NCBI GenBank assembly: GCA_013397845.1
Contig: VZTG01003262.1
Span: 4,598-68,597, forward strand
DNA length: 64,000 nucleotides
Direction of reading: 5' to 3'
Source of the DNA: Melanocharis versteri
Taxonomy: Eukaryota > Chordata > Aves > Passeriformes > Melanocharitidae
The notes beneath the pieces are model-generated. The model worked only from the letters and a program-made list of their open reading frames with translations. It searched no databases and was not told the DNA's origin. The first letter of the stretch is position 1; each line of letters opens with the position of its first letter. Shown piece by piece: positions 50,434 to 61,502 of this stretch. The position numbers were made by a program, and so were the translations under genes.

Positions 50434-51157
50434 TTTTTTCCTACTGGGAAGTGAAGTGCAAATAGATGATTTCAACATTGTGTGTTCCTCTTAACCTGCA
50501 ATGAGACAGAAAGGAGGTACACCTTAAATGTCAACTTAAGTTTTAAGAGAAAATAATGTACTTAGATTGACTGTTTCTAGTGAATTACAGAGTAAAAGCA
50601 AAGGGGAGACAGATCTGGAAAAGGCATAAGATGTTTCATTACTTATTGAAAAACTCCTCAAATGTTTTTTGTGTTGCATGCACAAAAGATCAGTTAGGTC
50701 AGAAGAGTTTGTCTATCCCTGTTTTGGGGGTCATTCATCCCTGAAGAAATACACGGTAGTCTTAAGCACCACAGGGTTAAAAGATTTGAGATAAAATTAT
50801 TGAATAAAGCTTCATAGGAACTACAAGTGCCAGAACTAGTCTTGCAGACCTGCACAGTTGATCCATGGTGGTTTTGCTTCCTTTACCAGACAGAGTTAAT
50901 GGAATTACTCTCCATTCACAGAACATAAGACTCTGACATTGAAGGACAGCAAAATCTTTCATGAGCTAAACTGGCAAGAGCAGAGTATATGGTATGGTTG
51001 AAAAGCACTGAGCTTCTGCTTGATTTGTTCTGTTTGTCTCTGCAAACAGTCACTGTAGGCAGGTCACCTCTTTTACCCCTGGGAAGGCTATATTCTTGCA
51101 ACACAGCTTTCTCTCAGTCATGAGAGGAGTGTGAAAAAATAACTGCAGGGATTAGCT

Positions 51158-51199
51158 AGTGAATAGCACATCTTGTATCTTTGTGGTTCAAGGAAAAAA
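51158..51199 (+). repeat. Diverged direct repeat, copy B
   Basis: Partner of 50391-50433, about 770 bases further right, same orientation. Confidence 0.5.
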
Positions 51200-52869
51200 C
51201 TGTAATGAAAGAAGGGTTATATATAGGGTAGATTTTGGTTCTGCTGTGTTCCTCTATACATCAACAGTGGACAACGATGAACAGTGTTCAAACATCAAGA
51301 GACTCAAGGCTTAAATAACAAATTGAACTAATATGTGCATGCCAAGATTTTGTAGTGGGTTAGACACAAAGTAACTCTAGTCTCAGTTATCCACAAGAAC
51401 ATTGAGAAACTCTTTAGGCAGCAAGGGACCCTCTTTGGGCAACAATTTCTGTTAGAGGCTTTAGAGGTCCCAGACCTCAGTGTGTGGAAAAAAAGAGCTG
51501 AAACCCCCCCTCAAACGTATCTATAGTTTCAGTGTATCTAGCCCTTGCCAGCCAAATAAACTGAGATAGCATTCCCATTCCTGGAGAGCCCCCACTGTCA
51601 TCTTTTCCCTTGCATATGGCATATGCCTTCCCAGTGCTTCTTTGCTATAGAGCCTTCCCATCTGAAATATGTCTTTGAAGAACGGTTTCTCTTCTTGCTA
51701 AATTTTTAATAATAACAACGCTCCAAACCAAAACCATCACACCCTTGGAATTTTCTGAATTTATGTAAATATTGCACTTCACTCCACTCCTGGCATTACT
51801 TTGCCTCCCGAGGTCTTTCTGTTGCAGCTCCTTCACTGAAGTCTTGGTTAATGCATCAAATCATATTTAGGCTGAGTTCCTCCTGCTGTTGCCAGCCTGA
51901 ATGATTTCAGGCAGTCTCTTACCATGTAAGGACCTTAGTGGTAACCCAGGTAAATGTTGTTAAACTCTCTTCAATTTACAGTGACACTTTTCAATAGCAC
52001 CTTTCAGATGAAAGCATATAAAATGCTAAACATCTGTTCATTGCCCAGTAAAATCTAATTGTCAGCCTGCAGCATATTGCTACCTCATTGGAAGGCCAGT
52101 TAACACTATTCCAAAGCTCAGGTACATTCATATGCTAGAAGGTTTAATACCTTGGCTGTTCAGCCATAATAGTGTGAAAATACTATTTTGCTATTACTGG
52201 TTTCTGTGTTTTAAACCAGCACAAGTTATATGAGCCTATTTGTGTAAGTGAAAAGGTGATTATCCTTCTCATTATATGACTTGATATTTGTCGATTGAAT
52301 ATTGCTTTTAGTAGGTAGTAGCTTTATGCTTGTGCTGTTCAAAGCACCTGATACATAGCTAATGCTTAGGAAGTAGCAAAGGTGGTAGCTGTGGTGTGTC
52401 CTGGTTCTCAGGACTCTGGACCCAATTAAACATTTCTCCAGAGGTTTTCGTTGGGCAGGCTACCTCCCATATGTTGAGGCATAGAGGACATAAATTCCTG
52501 GTAGCTAGCTTCTTCTGAAACACTGAAATTCCCGTATTATGCTGTGCAATGTATGATATTGTGTTTACTGTGGCTAAACAATATATGGGACATCATTTCT
52601 GCTTGTATTTTTTCAGTCCCACTTGCTAGGCATATGTGTGACTAGCTGGAATACTATCTGGGGTTCTGTGTGTGTGGATCCTAGTACAGCTAGCTGCTGT
52701 CATCACTACTGTGCCTTCTTGGCTGTCTCTCTGATCTTCCATTTCCCCTGGCCTGACTGAATGTGTGGTCTATAAGCTACAGGGTTTGTTCTTTAATTCT
52801 ACCCAGTAAGCAAAAGCCTGATGGATATGCTGTAATTGAAGTAAGTTAAGTGAAACTGCTAATTTTCTG

Positions 52870-53085
52870 CAGGAGAGGTGAGGAGAAAAAGAGGCACTGG
52901 ATGAGAACTGAAGTGCAAGACATTTTGTCTAAGCACAAGCCTTTTTTTGCGGTGGGGGTGATAAAACACCAGAAGGGTTTGTCCAGAGAGGCTGCAGTGC
53001 CTCAGTCCTTGTCGATACTCAAGATGCAGCTGGACATAGTCCTGAGCACTCTGCTGTAGGTGACCCTGCACAAGCAGGACAGCCA
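52870..53085 (+). mobile_element. Diverged CR1 LINE 3' fragment
   Basis: Sense-strand CR1 similarity: 'ggtgataaaacaccagaagg' (52958), 'tccagagaggctgcagtgcc' (52982), 'gcagctggacatagtcctga' (53025) and 'ctgctgtaggtgaccctgca' (53051-53070). The extreme 3' end of CR1 is missing. It lies just beyond the inferred CDO1 3' end. Confidence 0.8.
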
Positions 53086-53717
53086 AACTGCAAGCCTCAG
53101 TTCGTCTCTGATGCTGCGACACTTTCACAACGAGGCGTGGGTTCATTCAGAAATGGTTACACTGCTCAAACATTCTCTGAAAATTTGACAGTGCCTCTCT
53201 GGAAATGGCATCTCATAAAGTAAATATTTTCTGGCTTGTCAATGCAGAGGGAAATATGTGACTCATCTTAACCCAACACTGATAAAATTTAAACTGCTGT
53301 CTGAGTAACCAGCAGTCGTCTACGAGACTAGAAGAATTGCTATACATTCCCTACTTGAGAATATGTTATTAACTGCATTAAATGAATGGGATAGCCTCTG
53401 CGCAGGCAGCTTTGCTGATTTTTATATGTTTAATTACAGTTAACTGTTTTCAAGAAGGTTCTTTCCCTGTGACTAAATCTGGAGGATAAAACTAAACATC
53501 AGTGTACTGAGTGACAGAACTCCCCCCTAACTTAATTTGAGTCAGGATTCTTCGCATGTTTGACATACTTCCAGCTTTTAAAAGTCTTTTCTAATAGTGC
53601 ATTACTTGGAAAAGATTTAAATGTTCATGAGGAATATGAATTTTGGTAAAGTGTGATGAATATTTTCGTTACCAAGAAAAAAATGCTGAAAACTCTGAAA
53701 CCTGTGCAGAAATCCAG

Positions 53718-53723
53718 TTTTAT
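53718..53723 (-). terminator. CDO1: CDO1 polyadenylation signal (AATAAA)
   Basis: First canonical AATAAA on the minus strand after the CDO1 stop codon, about 710 bases away, followed by T-rich sequence on that strand. Confidence 0.5.
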
Positions 53724-53893
53724 TTCAGTTTTCTTCTTCATTAGCTACACAGAATACTTTGGGAACTGGACATTAGCTGAATTAAGCACGATTAGTCTTC
53801 TTAAAAGCTAAATCTCTGTGCAATCAGTTTTGAAAATCATCATGCAGAATTTCTCTGTTCCTATTTAAAACAGGATCTGACAAATTAAATTGT

Positions 53894-53909
53894 AAAAAAA
53901 AAAAAAAAA
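53894..53909. repeat. A16 homopolymer
   Basis: Sixteen consecutive A on the plus strand within the inferred CDO1 3'UTR. Confidence 0.9.
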
Positions 53910-54432
53910 GTAAAAAATGCACAAAACTATGAAGATGGCCTAAAGCATTAAAACCTAAAAGACTTAATTAAAAAATAAAAAGACGTTGCTGTTAGTTGTA
54001 TCTACTGTATTACCAATAGGTACAAGTGACTGGAAGCTTAGAAGTTTATACAATTACTAATTACATTGAGAGCATACATCCCCATATGTCTATTGAGAAG
54101 AGTCAGATGATGTTTAAAAACCCTATTTCTGATATTCTCAGTGTGATATCCAAGGCGGAGTTTAAAAGGCACTAGAATTAGGAAACAAACTACTTAATTC
54201 TAACAGGAGCCTAAGAAAAGGCATCTAACCTCTGAAGCAGGTTATGGCACTAGTTAGCTTAGTGTCCCATAATTGGCATTTGCTCGAGGAAACCGCGCGG
54301 TCTGGAGGCTGCCCTAGTGTACTCCAATGTACAAGGAATTGAAACAGATCTGGCTGTCAGCCTTAGCCATGCAAGTCTTCTGCCCCTGGTCAAACATTCA
54401 GCAGGTCTTATGCAAATGTGTGCTGGTGCTTC

Positions 54433-54462
54433 TCAGTTGTTCTCCTGCGGCACTCCTGTTGC
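54433..54462 (-). CDS. CDO1: CDO1 exon 5 (last nine codons and stop)
   Basis: A tiny terminal coding exon found by searching for the conserved C-terminus. On the minus strand a strong pyrimidine tract (CTCTCCTCTTTCCTTTCAG) is followed directly by codons for ATGVPQENN and a TGA stop (54433-54435). Human cysteine dioxygenase ends ATSGSLENN, and its exon 4 also finishes in phase 0 just before this Ala, so residue count, phase and sequence all agree. The C-terminal tail is not catalytic. It lies 2.15 kb beyond exon 4. The exon is too short to be found by frame length alone. Confidence 0.9.
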   Translation of the reverse strand, partial: ATGVPQENN

Positions 54463-56613
54463 CTGAAAGGAAAGAGGAGAGGCTGTTGCTTTAAGGAAAG
54501 AGACAGTCACTGCCTATTTCATGGTCTCGTCATGGACCTTTGTTCTCAGAGTAGCTCAGCACCTTAAAATACTTGGAGCATATATTTTCAGTGCTCCTTG
54601 CCAGAGTTTTGTAGAAGGCACCATGTACCTGACAAAGTCACCCTGTCTATTGGCTCTGGGTGACCACAAGTAAGCCCATGGAAGAAGGGACTGCTGAGGA
54701 GTGCTTCCTCCTTCAGCCTATCTTCTCTCCCCGATAGTCTGCTCTACTTCATTTCCACAGAAACTGCTTGAATGTCCAGCTTGGAAGACAGGCTGCAAAG
54801 AGATACTGCCTCCCCCTGCAAAATTCCTGGCAGAAGGAATGGGTGTGCTGTGACACCCAAGACAAAATCGGTTTTCCCTCAGTGAATGTTCCTATCAGCA
54901 TTCTTATGGGTTTTACTTGAACCGTGCAGTTACTCCCATGAGCAAATCCTTTGACACGCGTATTATTCTTATTATTAAACCTATATAGCTTATTGTGTAT
55001 TTCCTGGAGACTTAGTTAATCAAGACTTCATCATAGCCAGAGGCCAGAAGTCACTAGGGATTTACCTGTGTGTTTTTCCTATAAAATAATTAAGACAAAG
55101 AGGAAGCACTGAATGTGCTTTTGTTAGGCTGATCTTCTCACTCTTAAAAGATACACAAATATACTTTACATTACTCTCTCGGTATTTATAATTTATAAAT
55201 CTCTGCCTCCCTATGTCCTTCTGTGATCTAGTAAGCAGAAAAAAGTTTGCTTTTCCAGTCAGTTCTCCAGAAACCAACTCACTGAGACCAGGTTTCTGTA
55301 ACGTGAAGTAATTTTAGGCAGCTGAATGGTCCAGACTTGCTACCACCTTCTTCCTTAATGGAATTCAGGTTACAAGGATTCGTGAAAGAGACCCAATGAT
55401 TAAGATTTAGCTCTTTACTGTAGGCCAGATCCACTTTCCCACAAATGGTGAAAACACTGACAGATGGTTACAGATCAGAGTAGGGAAACACTCCAAGTCA
55501 AAATGTCTAGTCTCACTTAACTATCTTATGTACTTAATATTCAATAAAGACTTAAAACAAAAAGCAAGCAAACAAACGCTGAATCCTTGCGTGAATTTTG
55601 TTCAGAATTCTTCCACGTTAATTACCCTTTAAAATCTGAATTATAAATTCAAATTTATTTCTCAAGGACTTTTCAAACTTGGGAAGTTCAAAATTTGTGT
55701 TTCAGCTGTTTGGTAATATGACAGGCTTCAGAGAAATAATCTACATCGTACTTGTCAACTATGTAAAACTTCGAATTGATCTGACTAAGGACTCACTCTA
55801 GGAAACTCTTGAGCACTGAATTTCAGTATCGAACAAAACCAAACAGTGTTTGAACACCTGTGGCTGAACATCCAGAATCAGTCTTTTCTTCACAGGTAAG
55901 TAGTTATTTTTCCCAATGCATGGAATAGTGCTGAAACTCTATTAACCTCTCTCAGATGCCCTAGCTTGGTTGCTTCAGAAATGGTCTTAAGATTTCCTTC
56001 CTATCCAAATAAAATCTCATGCCATTGCCCAAGAATGCAGACAACAGAGAACCAGCCTACTTTCACCCTCAGAGCAAGTCTTACTCCGTGAAAACTGTGA
56101 TTCTGAAGAATTGAATTGATTACAGAGGTATTTACAATAAGCTACAAGGTTAAAACCTTTTGAAATGTGATCCTTTTTGGCAGAACAGTTTCGGCAGGAA
56201 ATGTTACACCTGACTAATGCTGGCCAAAACAATGTAGCTACTTCACACTTTCCGTTGACTAGGTTGTGGTTACAATCATCTGCGGCCTGAAGATGCTTAA
56301 CTAGCAGCAGGTGTCTCATTAATGCTCCTCTCTGCTCAGAACTGACCTCTTGGTTTGGTGAAGGAGAGGTAGGCTACAAAACAGGGAACTCCACGCGAGG
56401 GAACTGCAACTCGACCAGTCAAACAGTGCTTGGAAACAGGTTTTATCTGATCCTAGACGGGGATGGCCTGGGAAGGGCAGGGGTGCTGACCCTTCTGCCT
56501 GTCCCAGGGCAGAGTTGCTGTGGCCTGTGCAGGCAGAAGGGCAGCGCCTTGCGCCCATCCCCACAGGGCCCAGAGCCCGGGGCCGAGCGAGGAGCACCTC
56601 ATCTCCTACTTAC
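54463..56613 (-). other. CDO1: CDO1 intron 4, with a GC-rich patch
   Basis: A 2.15-kb intron with a GTAAGT donor at 56613-56608 and the TTTCAG acceptor before exon 5. Mostly AT-rich, but about 56450-56610, next to the donor, is strongly GC-rich. Open frames across that patch are not supported as genes. Confidence 0.85.
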
Positions 56614-56783
56614 GCAGACAGTCCTTTCTCCAAACTGGCTGTAGAAGGTCATCGTGACTTTGTGCTTGTGCCCAGTCCTCTGATCAAAGGTGTTACAGGT
56701 GTTGAAGGGTGGGCTGTACAAATGCAGGCTAACAGCAGACTCTGTGTGGCTTGTGTTCTCCACACGGTGCAGGCCAATGGAGT
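56614..56783 (-). CDS. CDO1: CDO1 exon 4 (third iron ligand and crosslinked tyrosine)
   Basis: CDO1 is cysteine dioxygenase, a cytosolic non-haem iron enzyme that oxidises L-cysteine to cysteine sulfinate, the first step towards taurine and sulfate. This exon is 170 nt: it completes the split Asp codon (G in exon 3, AC here) and encodes 56 more residues to ...QFGERTVC, ending in phase 0 at a perfect GTAAGT donor. The acceptor is TTGTTGTAG. It carries the third iron-ligand histidine in SIGLHRVEN (His140 in human) and, in SLHLYSPPF, the tyrosine (Tyr157 in human) that forms the thioether crosslink with Cys93. The cupin-fold core QRTGHKHKVTMTF follows. If the donor were ignored, the frame would read five more codons' worth (VSRR and stop), a possible intron-retained end. 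Confidence 0.95.
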
Positions 56784-57658
56784 CTACAACAGCAAAGGCA
56801 CGAAATGAGAAGATGCGTTAGCAAGAAGATCCAATGAGATCTCAATTGCCTGGAAAAAATGCTTTTTAAACTGTAAGTCATGAGCAATTAGGCATGCCCA
56901 CACTTCTATGGGCAACAAGTAACTCAGTACAGGGAATTTGGCTGCTGTTCTCTAGCACAGATTCCTAAATACGCTGGTAATTCAAAATGCATTATTGCCT
57001 TCCACAGTTCAATTTCTAGATTGTCTGCCACAGGAAAAAGTCCCACAGAAATCCCAAGAAAAATGAGGAAGACCATACTGTAAGTAATTTTCTAGCTCTC
57101 ATTCCCAAAGGACTTCAAGCTCATTTACTTTCCTAGGAGAGCTGTTGCTATCCATGCCCCAGAAGGAGGAAGGGGCCAAAAGCTTTCATATTGTTAATTC
57201 TTCACAAGTAACAAGGGTATCAGTCACATTAAAAGTCAGCTACATGCATTTGGGTCAGGGACTTATGGGCAGAGATATGGTTGTCTTCTACTGCAGGCAT
57301 CTGCTTTCTAATTAACCCTTCCAGTTTATTGGTTTGGAGAACACATTTTTCATTTGTTTTCTCTTTCCAATAAGGTGACTAATCAATAGTGACTGGCATC
57401 CTTCCAATCATGACTGAATAGTAAACATAGTTGAAGATGTAAAAAAAATAAAGTACTGTACGTTGTGGGCTCACTCTGCACTGGTGGAGTAAAAATCAAG
57501 CTATTACATAAAAATGTAAGGTGTGAAGAATCACATCCATGAAACAAACCATGTCCATTCTACAGTAAAATGGAGGTTTTGAGTTACTTAAGAGAGACCT
57601 TGAATTTAATTTATGTCCCTGCCGTAAAAACAACTCAGGCCTTTGTACTTGAATTTGT

Positions 57659-57715
57659 TATATAATATTGTATATTATATATACATATATATATCTACAT
57701 ATATATATATATATA
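57659..57715. repeat. Imperfect (TA)n repeat
   Basis: About 57 bases of TA-rich dinucleotide repeat with a few C and G interruptions, inside CDO1 intron 3. Confidence 0.85.
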
Positions 57716-58867
57716 CCTGTATTGTGCAACATAGGCATGGTACCCTGAGAGTCATGAGTACGCTCTTAACTCTGATTGTAAGCCCTAAGTGTTGTTAGCA
57801 TACTTTGTCTAGATAGAGGATGTAGCAGCTTGGGGGAAAGTCCTAAATCTGTGCTCATCTAATGGGGAACTCAAATAAATACAGTTTGGTGGGTTCTAAC
57901 CCTCATGTACAAGAGCAACCAAGGAGCACACAGTAGAATCGTGAAGGCACTTGCTATTGAAGCAGCTATGGCAATCAACACTCTGTCAGTGTTTTCCTTC
58001 TGCTTGTTTAATGTGTTAGTTTTAAACAAAAACATCTGTTATGAAACATGGCAGAGATCCAAGCAGCCTCAGAGAACTGGATACCAAATTTGTTTTAAAC
58101 AACTGAGGAAGCTTTGGGTAAGACACACACAGTCTGCAATTGTTTGCATTGGGAAGAGATGCATATGTAGGAAAACCTGACCGAGTTTGAGAACCCACGT
58201 CCCTGGCATGGGAGCATCAGCAGATGTGTCAAGCCCCTTGCTGCATTTCCTGCCCTATCAATTTAGTGTTTTCATTTAGCATGGCAAAGCTTCAGCAGAG
58301 GGCTGCAGAGCACCAGTCCTTCTCTCCAGTGCCCTCATTCTGGCTAAGTCCATAACCCAACATGAGGCTCCCTCTGGCTGAGAAGTTCCCAAGGTCAGCC
58401 CCACAAGGTGTGTTCTCCAGTGTTTAACCCATGACATACAAAGCAGATGACCTGCTTGTCTGCTGCTTCACCTTTGTTCTGTTGAACTCAAGGTGGTCCA
58501 GCACAATGTTCAGTGTCTTTCACAGCACCAGCACACATCACACCCAGATGGCAGCTCCAGGATGGCCTCCAGCAAAGCACAAGGTGGTAATAGTTACAGA
58601 CACATGTGCTCATGGCATGGATTTAGGTTCTTAAAGAGCCTTACTGATGGAGTCTTAGTCATTCTCAACATTGTGTATTTTTTTTGTAGATTGGGAATTT
58701 CAGTTCTGCTCACACTGCACTTCAGCACTACAGTCTTTTGTTAGTTTGGACAACAAGCATCACTGTTACAGGCTTCTTTTCCTGGCTGGGCAATTTATTT
58801 CATAGGCAGCTTTGACATTTTCAACGTAAATTTTCCAGGACTGAGCAAAAAGATTACTTCTTTGGGA

Positions 58868-58921
58868 ACAAAAAAACCCCAAAAAACCCCAACAAAAACC
58901 AACCAACCAACAACAACAAAA
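58868..58921. repeat. A/C-rich low-complexity run
   Basis: A-rich sequence with CCCC, CC and C interruptions (AAAACCCC-like and CAAC-like units) in CDO1 intron 3. Confidence 0.7.
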
Positions 58922-59302
58922 AAGCAGCAACGTGGTCAAGCTATCTCAGCTTTGCTTCTCTTATTTCTTAGAAAATGCTATTCAAGTTTATGTTCACAAG
59001 CAATTTCAGATAATCATCGGGGTACAATGGTAAAGGCTGCTTGGGCTAGAGGAGATATCCAGTATATTAAATTATCAAACAATTGCTACAATGTTTTAAG
59101 ACTGAGTTAAAAGCACATTTTTGTTGGTGTTGTTTGTTTTACCGGATCTAAATACAGGTTTGCGCAGAGTCTAAAGAGTCACATTCTTAAACTGTGCATA
59201 AAGCCATAGTGTTAAAGGTAGTAGACTAGAGAGCAGATGAACTCTTCTGTTATGGATAAGACTCATGGACAGACAGTTGTCAAAACAAGCTTAATATCTT
59301 AC

Positions 59303-59460
59303 CATTAATGTAGGCACATTGATTTTCCCTCAAAACTCGTTCTGATTTCTTAGTCATTTCACCATTTCCTTTTTTCTCAGGCCATTGAAACAGAGTCTCC
59401 TTTAGATTTCCCTGGAGAATCTTCATAAAGCAGTGTGAGTCAGTGTGATCATGGATACTG
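59303..59460 (-). CDS. CDO1: CDO1 exon 3 (two iron ligands and crosslinked cysteine)
   Basis: A 158-nt exon. Its first base completes the Ser codon begun in exon 2, it encodes 52 full codons, and its last base is the first of the Asp codon shared with exon 4. It starts after a CACATATATAG acceptor and ends at a GTAAGATA donor. It encodes SIHDHTDSHCF, with His86 and His88 (iron ligands) and Cys93 (crosslinks to Tyr157), by human numbering, then the conserved QGNLKETLF and RVLRENQCAYIN blocks. Compared with human CDO1 there is one extra residue in the loop after the WPEKK stretch (GNGEM against SNEM). All the catalytic residues expected in this exon are intact. Confidence 0.97.
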
Positions 59461-61424
59461 CTATATATGTGAAAAGAATAACCCAACTCAGTGTTATATG
59501 CATATTTAATTTCAGTGCAAGACAGACAACGTAGCATCTTGTATGGGGACAAAACCTTGGAATGAAATTCCGTTGCCCAAGGCACATGCATTAAGAGATG
59601 TCTACTTAAAACTGCTACTATTGAAATATATTGAGATAAGCTCACATGCAGCAGGATTTGGAGAGGAGTCAGATATTGGTCAACCTATGACTTTGAGATG
59701 GAGAAATACAAAGAAAATCTGGATAAAGGAGTAGGGCTGAAAATTTCTTCAGAACACAAAAACTCTTCTGGGCCAAGAAACAAAACAATGCTTCCACCAT
59801 GATCCCAGGCAGAGGCTGGTATAAACTTGCGAGCATACCTGACCTTTGCAAATCTACCATGCTCATTCTCAAAATGTGAAGAAATGAGCTAACACTGCTT
59901 AATTTCTATAGCTTCTTTACTGGTAAGGCACAGGCATTGTTGAAAAAAAATGCTGTTCTTCTCACTCCAATAGTACTAAGTTCAACCAGCTATACTAAGC
60001 TGTTAATTTCACTGGGATTTTAATGTTAAAACCGAACAGAATCTGGTAGGATTTGTCTTGATCTCTCTTCTTGCTCTGAAGTGTGTTTTATTTGCTACAC
60101 TTAGAGATTACCTTTGGGTTAGATATTTAGTTTAGTATTGGTTTAATTTTTGGTAAAGTACAGGACTAACTGTTATAGAAGTAAATGGGATTAGGACAAA
60201 GGGAGAGCTCTCCACTCATCAGGAGCAGGGAAATTGGCCGTCTGAAGTACAGCGCGAGTGAGTTTTAATCAAAAACTTGGTACTTGTACATTACTGTTTT
60301 CAGTCAACAAACATAAGGATTTCTTACAAACTGAGATGACTAGAGAGCAGAGCTTGCTTCAGGCACAGAACACTTCACAAATGCCACATGGTTCTTCCAA
60401 AAAACATGAGAAAATCTGACCCTCTTCTTATAGGAAGCAAAAACAATTTGTCTCAGTCTAGCTGTAGCAAATGCCCATCCAACTTGAACACAGTTTGACA
60501 TAAATTATAGTCTGTGTGGGAATAGCCCAGAAGGAGTAGAGGTGGTGAGCTCAGTTCCTACATTGCTCTGAGTATCATGTTATGGTATCCCCCAAAGGAT
60601 ACTGTAAAAGTTCAATAGCAACAAACAAAAAACCTGTTCCAACACCTCCTTAGGTTTTCTATTTATTTTATTTATTTTTATTTATTTATTTTCTATTTAT
60701 TTCTATTTTATTTCTATTTTCTATGTGAGAATATTCGGTCAAAACCTGCATATTTTGCTATTGCATTTTTGCCTTAGCCCACACTTTGTGAAGGACCCCC
60801 CCCAAGAGACAGATCCTGCCCTTACATTGTAGGATCACACAACCAAGTGTACAGTCTATGCACATGACTCGGGAGGCGACATCAGCAGTATGGTCCATTT
60901 TGAGGGAAAAGATGGGATGCATGAACGTAGAGAAAGCCAAGAAGTTCTGGAAAGGGGCTCCCTCCTCACAATCTGCAGACCTAATCCAAATCTGCTTTTC
61001 TCATCTTGCCACAGAGGCAGATTTAAACACCCTGAGAGAACAAAGACTGTTTAAACTGCACCTAGTCCTGCTTCTGAGGTCCGGTGTTATATGGGTCTTT
61101 TGTATGGGACAGGTTCGACAGGGTCATATCAATCACTGTATCTCTGGGACTAAAAGCTTTCTCTGGCAGTAGGGAAGCTTAGCTTTCATAGAAAAACAAA
61201 GCATTTTTGAAAGAGTGCTTTAAGAATGGCCATGAAGTACAAGCTTGCGAAAGTTACAGCAGATATTCGGGACTGCTATACTAATAGGAGCTCTTCATTG
61301 CTCAGTTTCCAGACACCTTCTGAGAGCTCCCATAGGACTGATTTCTTTTTCCTCTATTTTGTATGACAGTGAAAGGTATGGGGAATTTATATGTCTGCTA
61401 AAATCATAGTCTTTGAATACAAAC
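59461..61424 (-). other. CDO1: CDO1 intron 2
   Basis: A 1.96-kb intron bounded by a GTTTGT donor and the ATATAG acceptor of exon 3. It contains an (ATTT)n repeat at 60658-60722. No embedded gene was recognised. Confidence 0.85.
60658..60722. repeat. (ATTT)n microsatellite, interrupted
   Basis: About 65 bases of TTTA/TTTC tetranucleotide-like repeat in CDO1 intron 2. Confidence 0.85.
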
Positions 61425-61502
61425 CTGCCGTGACCTTCACCCCAGCACAAGATCATCAAGTTGAACTTTCCATTTCCATTGTCCACAAGATTTCTAGTAT
61501 AC
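61425..61502 (-). CDS. CDO1: CDO1 exon 2 (substrate-binding arginine)
   Basis: A 78-nt exon. Its first base completes the Arg57 codon of exon 1, followed by 25 codons, YTRNLVDNGNGKFNLMILCW then GEGHG, and the first two bases (AG) of the next Ser codon. The acceptor is TTTGTATTTCAG and the donor is GTTTGT, less usual than GTAAG but with the correct phase. The Arg of YTRNL is human Arg60, which holds the carboxylate of the cysteine substrate. Its sequence differs from human by a single residue (Asp-Asn instead of Asp-Gln). Confidence 0.97.

Larger units (their letters stand above)
48898..52869. other. 4-kb intergenic stretch with a weak internal duplication
   Basis: AT-rich and without a supported gene. 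Two similar segments at about 50391-50433 and 51158-51199 share a 15-base identical core. Confidence 0.5.
53700..54432 (-). other. CDO1: CDO1 3' untranslated region
   Basis: Minus-strand sequence from the stop codon in the last CDO1 exon to just past the first AATAAA (53718-53723). This gives a 3'UTR of about 0.73 kb. A 16-base A run on the plus strand (53894-53909) would be a U16 tract in the mRNA. The end is inferred from the signal alone. Confidence 0.5.
56784..59302 (-). other. CDO1: CDO1 intron 3
   Basis: A 2.5-kb intron between the GTAAGATA donor of exon 3 and the TTGTAG acceptor of exon 4. It holds an AT dinucleotide repeat at 57659-57715 and an A/C-rich run near 58868-58921; otherwise nothing is recognised, and the open frames within it have no support. 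Confidence 0.85.

Noticed and set aside
53894..53909. A16 run as the tail of a processed pseudogene
   Set aside because: No upstream coding remnant on the plus strand and no target duplication were seen; it lies in the CDO1 3'UTR as a T run of the mRNA strand.
56319..56808. Frames on both strands over the CDO1 exon 4 region
   Set aside because: They are shadows of exon 4 and the adjacent GC-rich intron; the correct reading is fixed by conserved catalytic residues and splice phases.
57659..57715. TA-rich block as an origin or matrix-attachment site
   Set aside because: It is a plain dinucleotide microsatellite; nothing else supports a special role.
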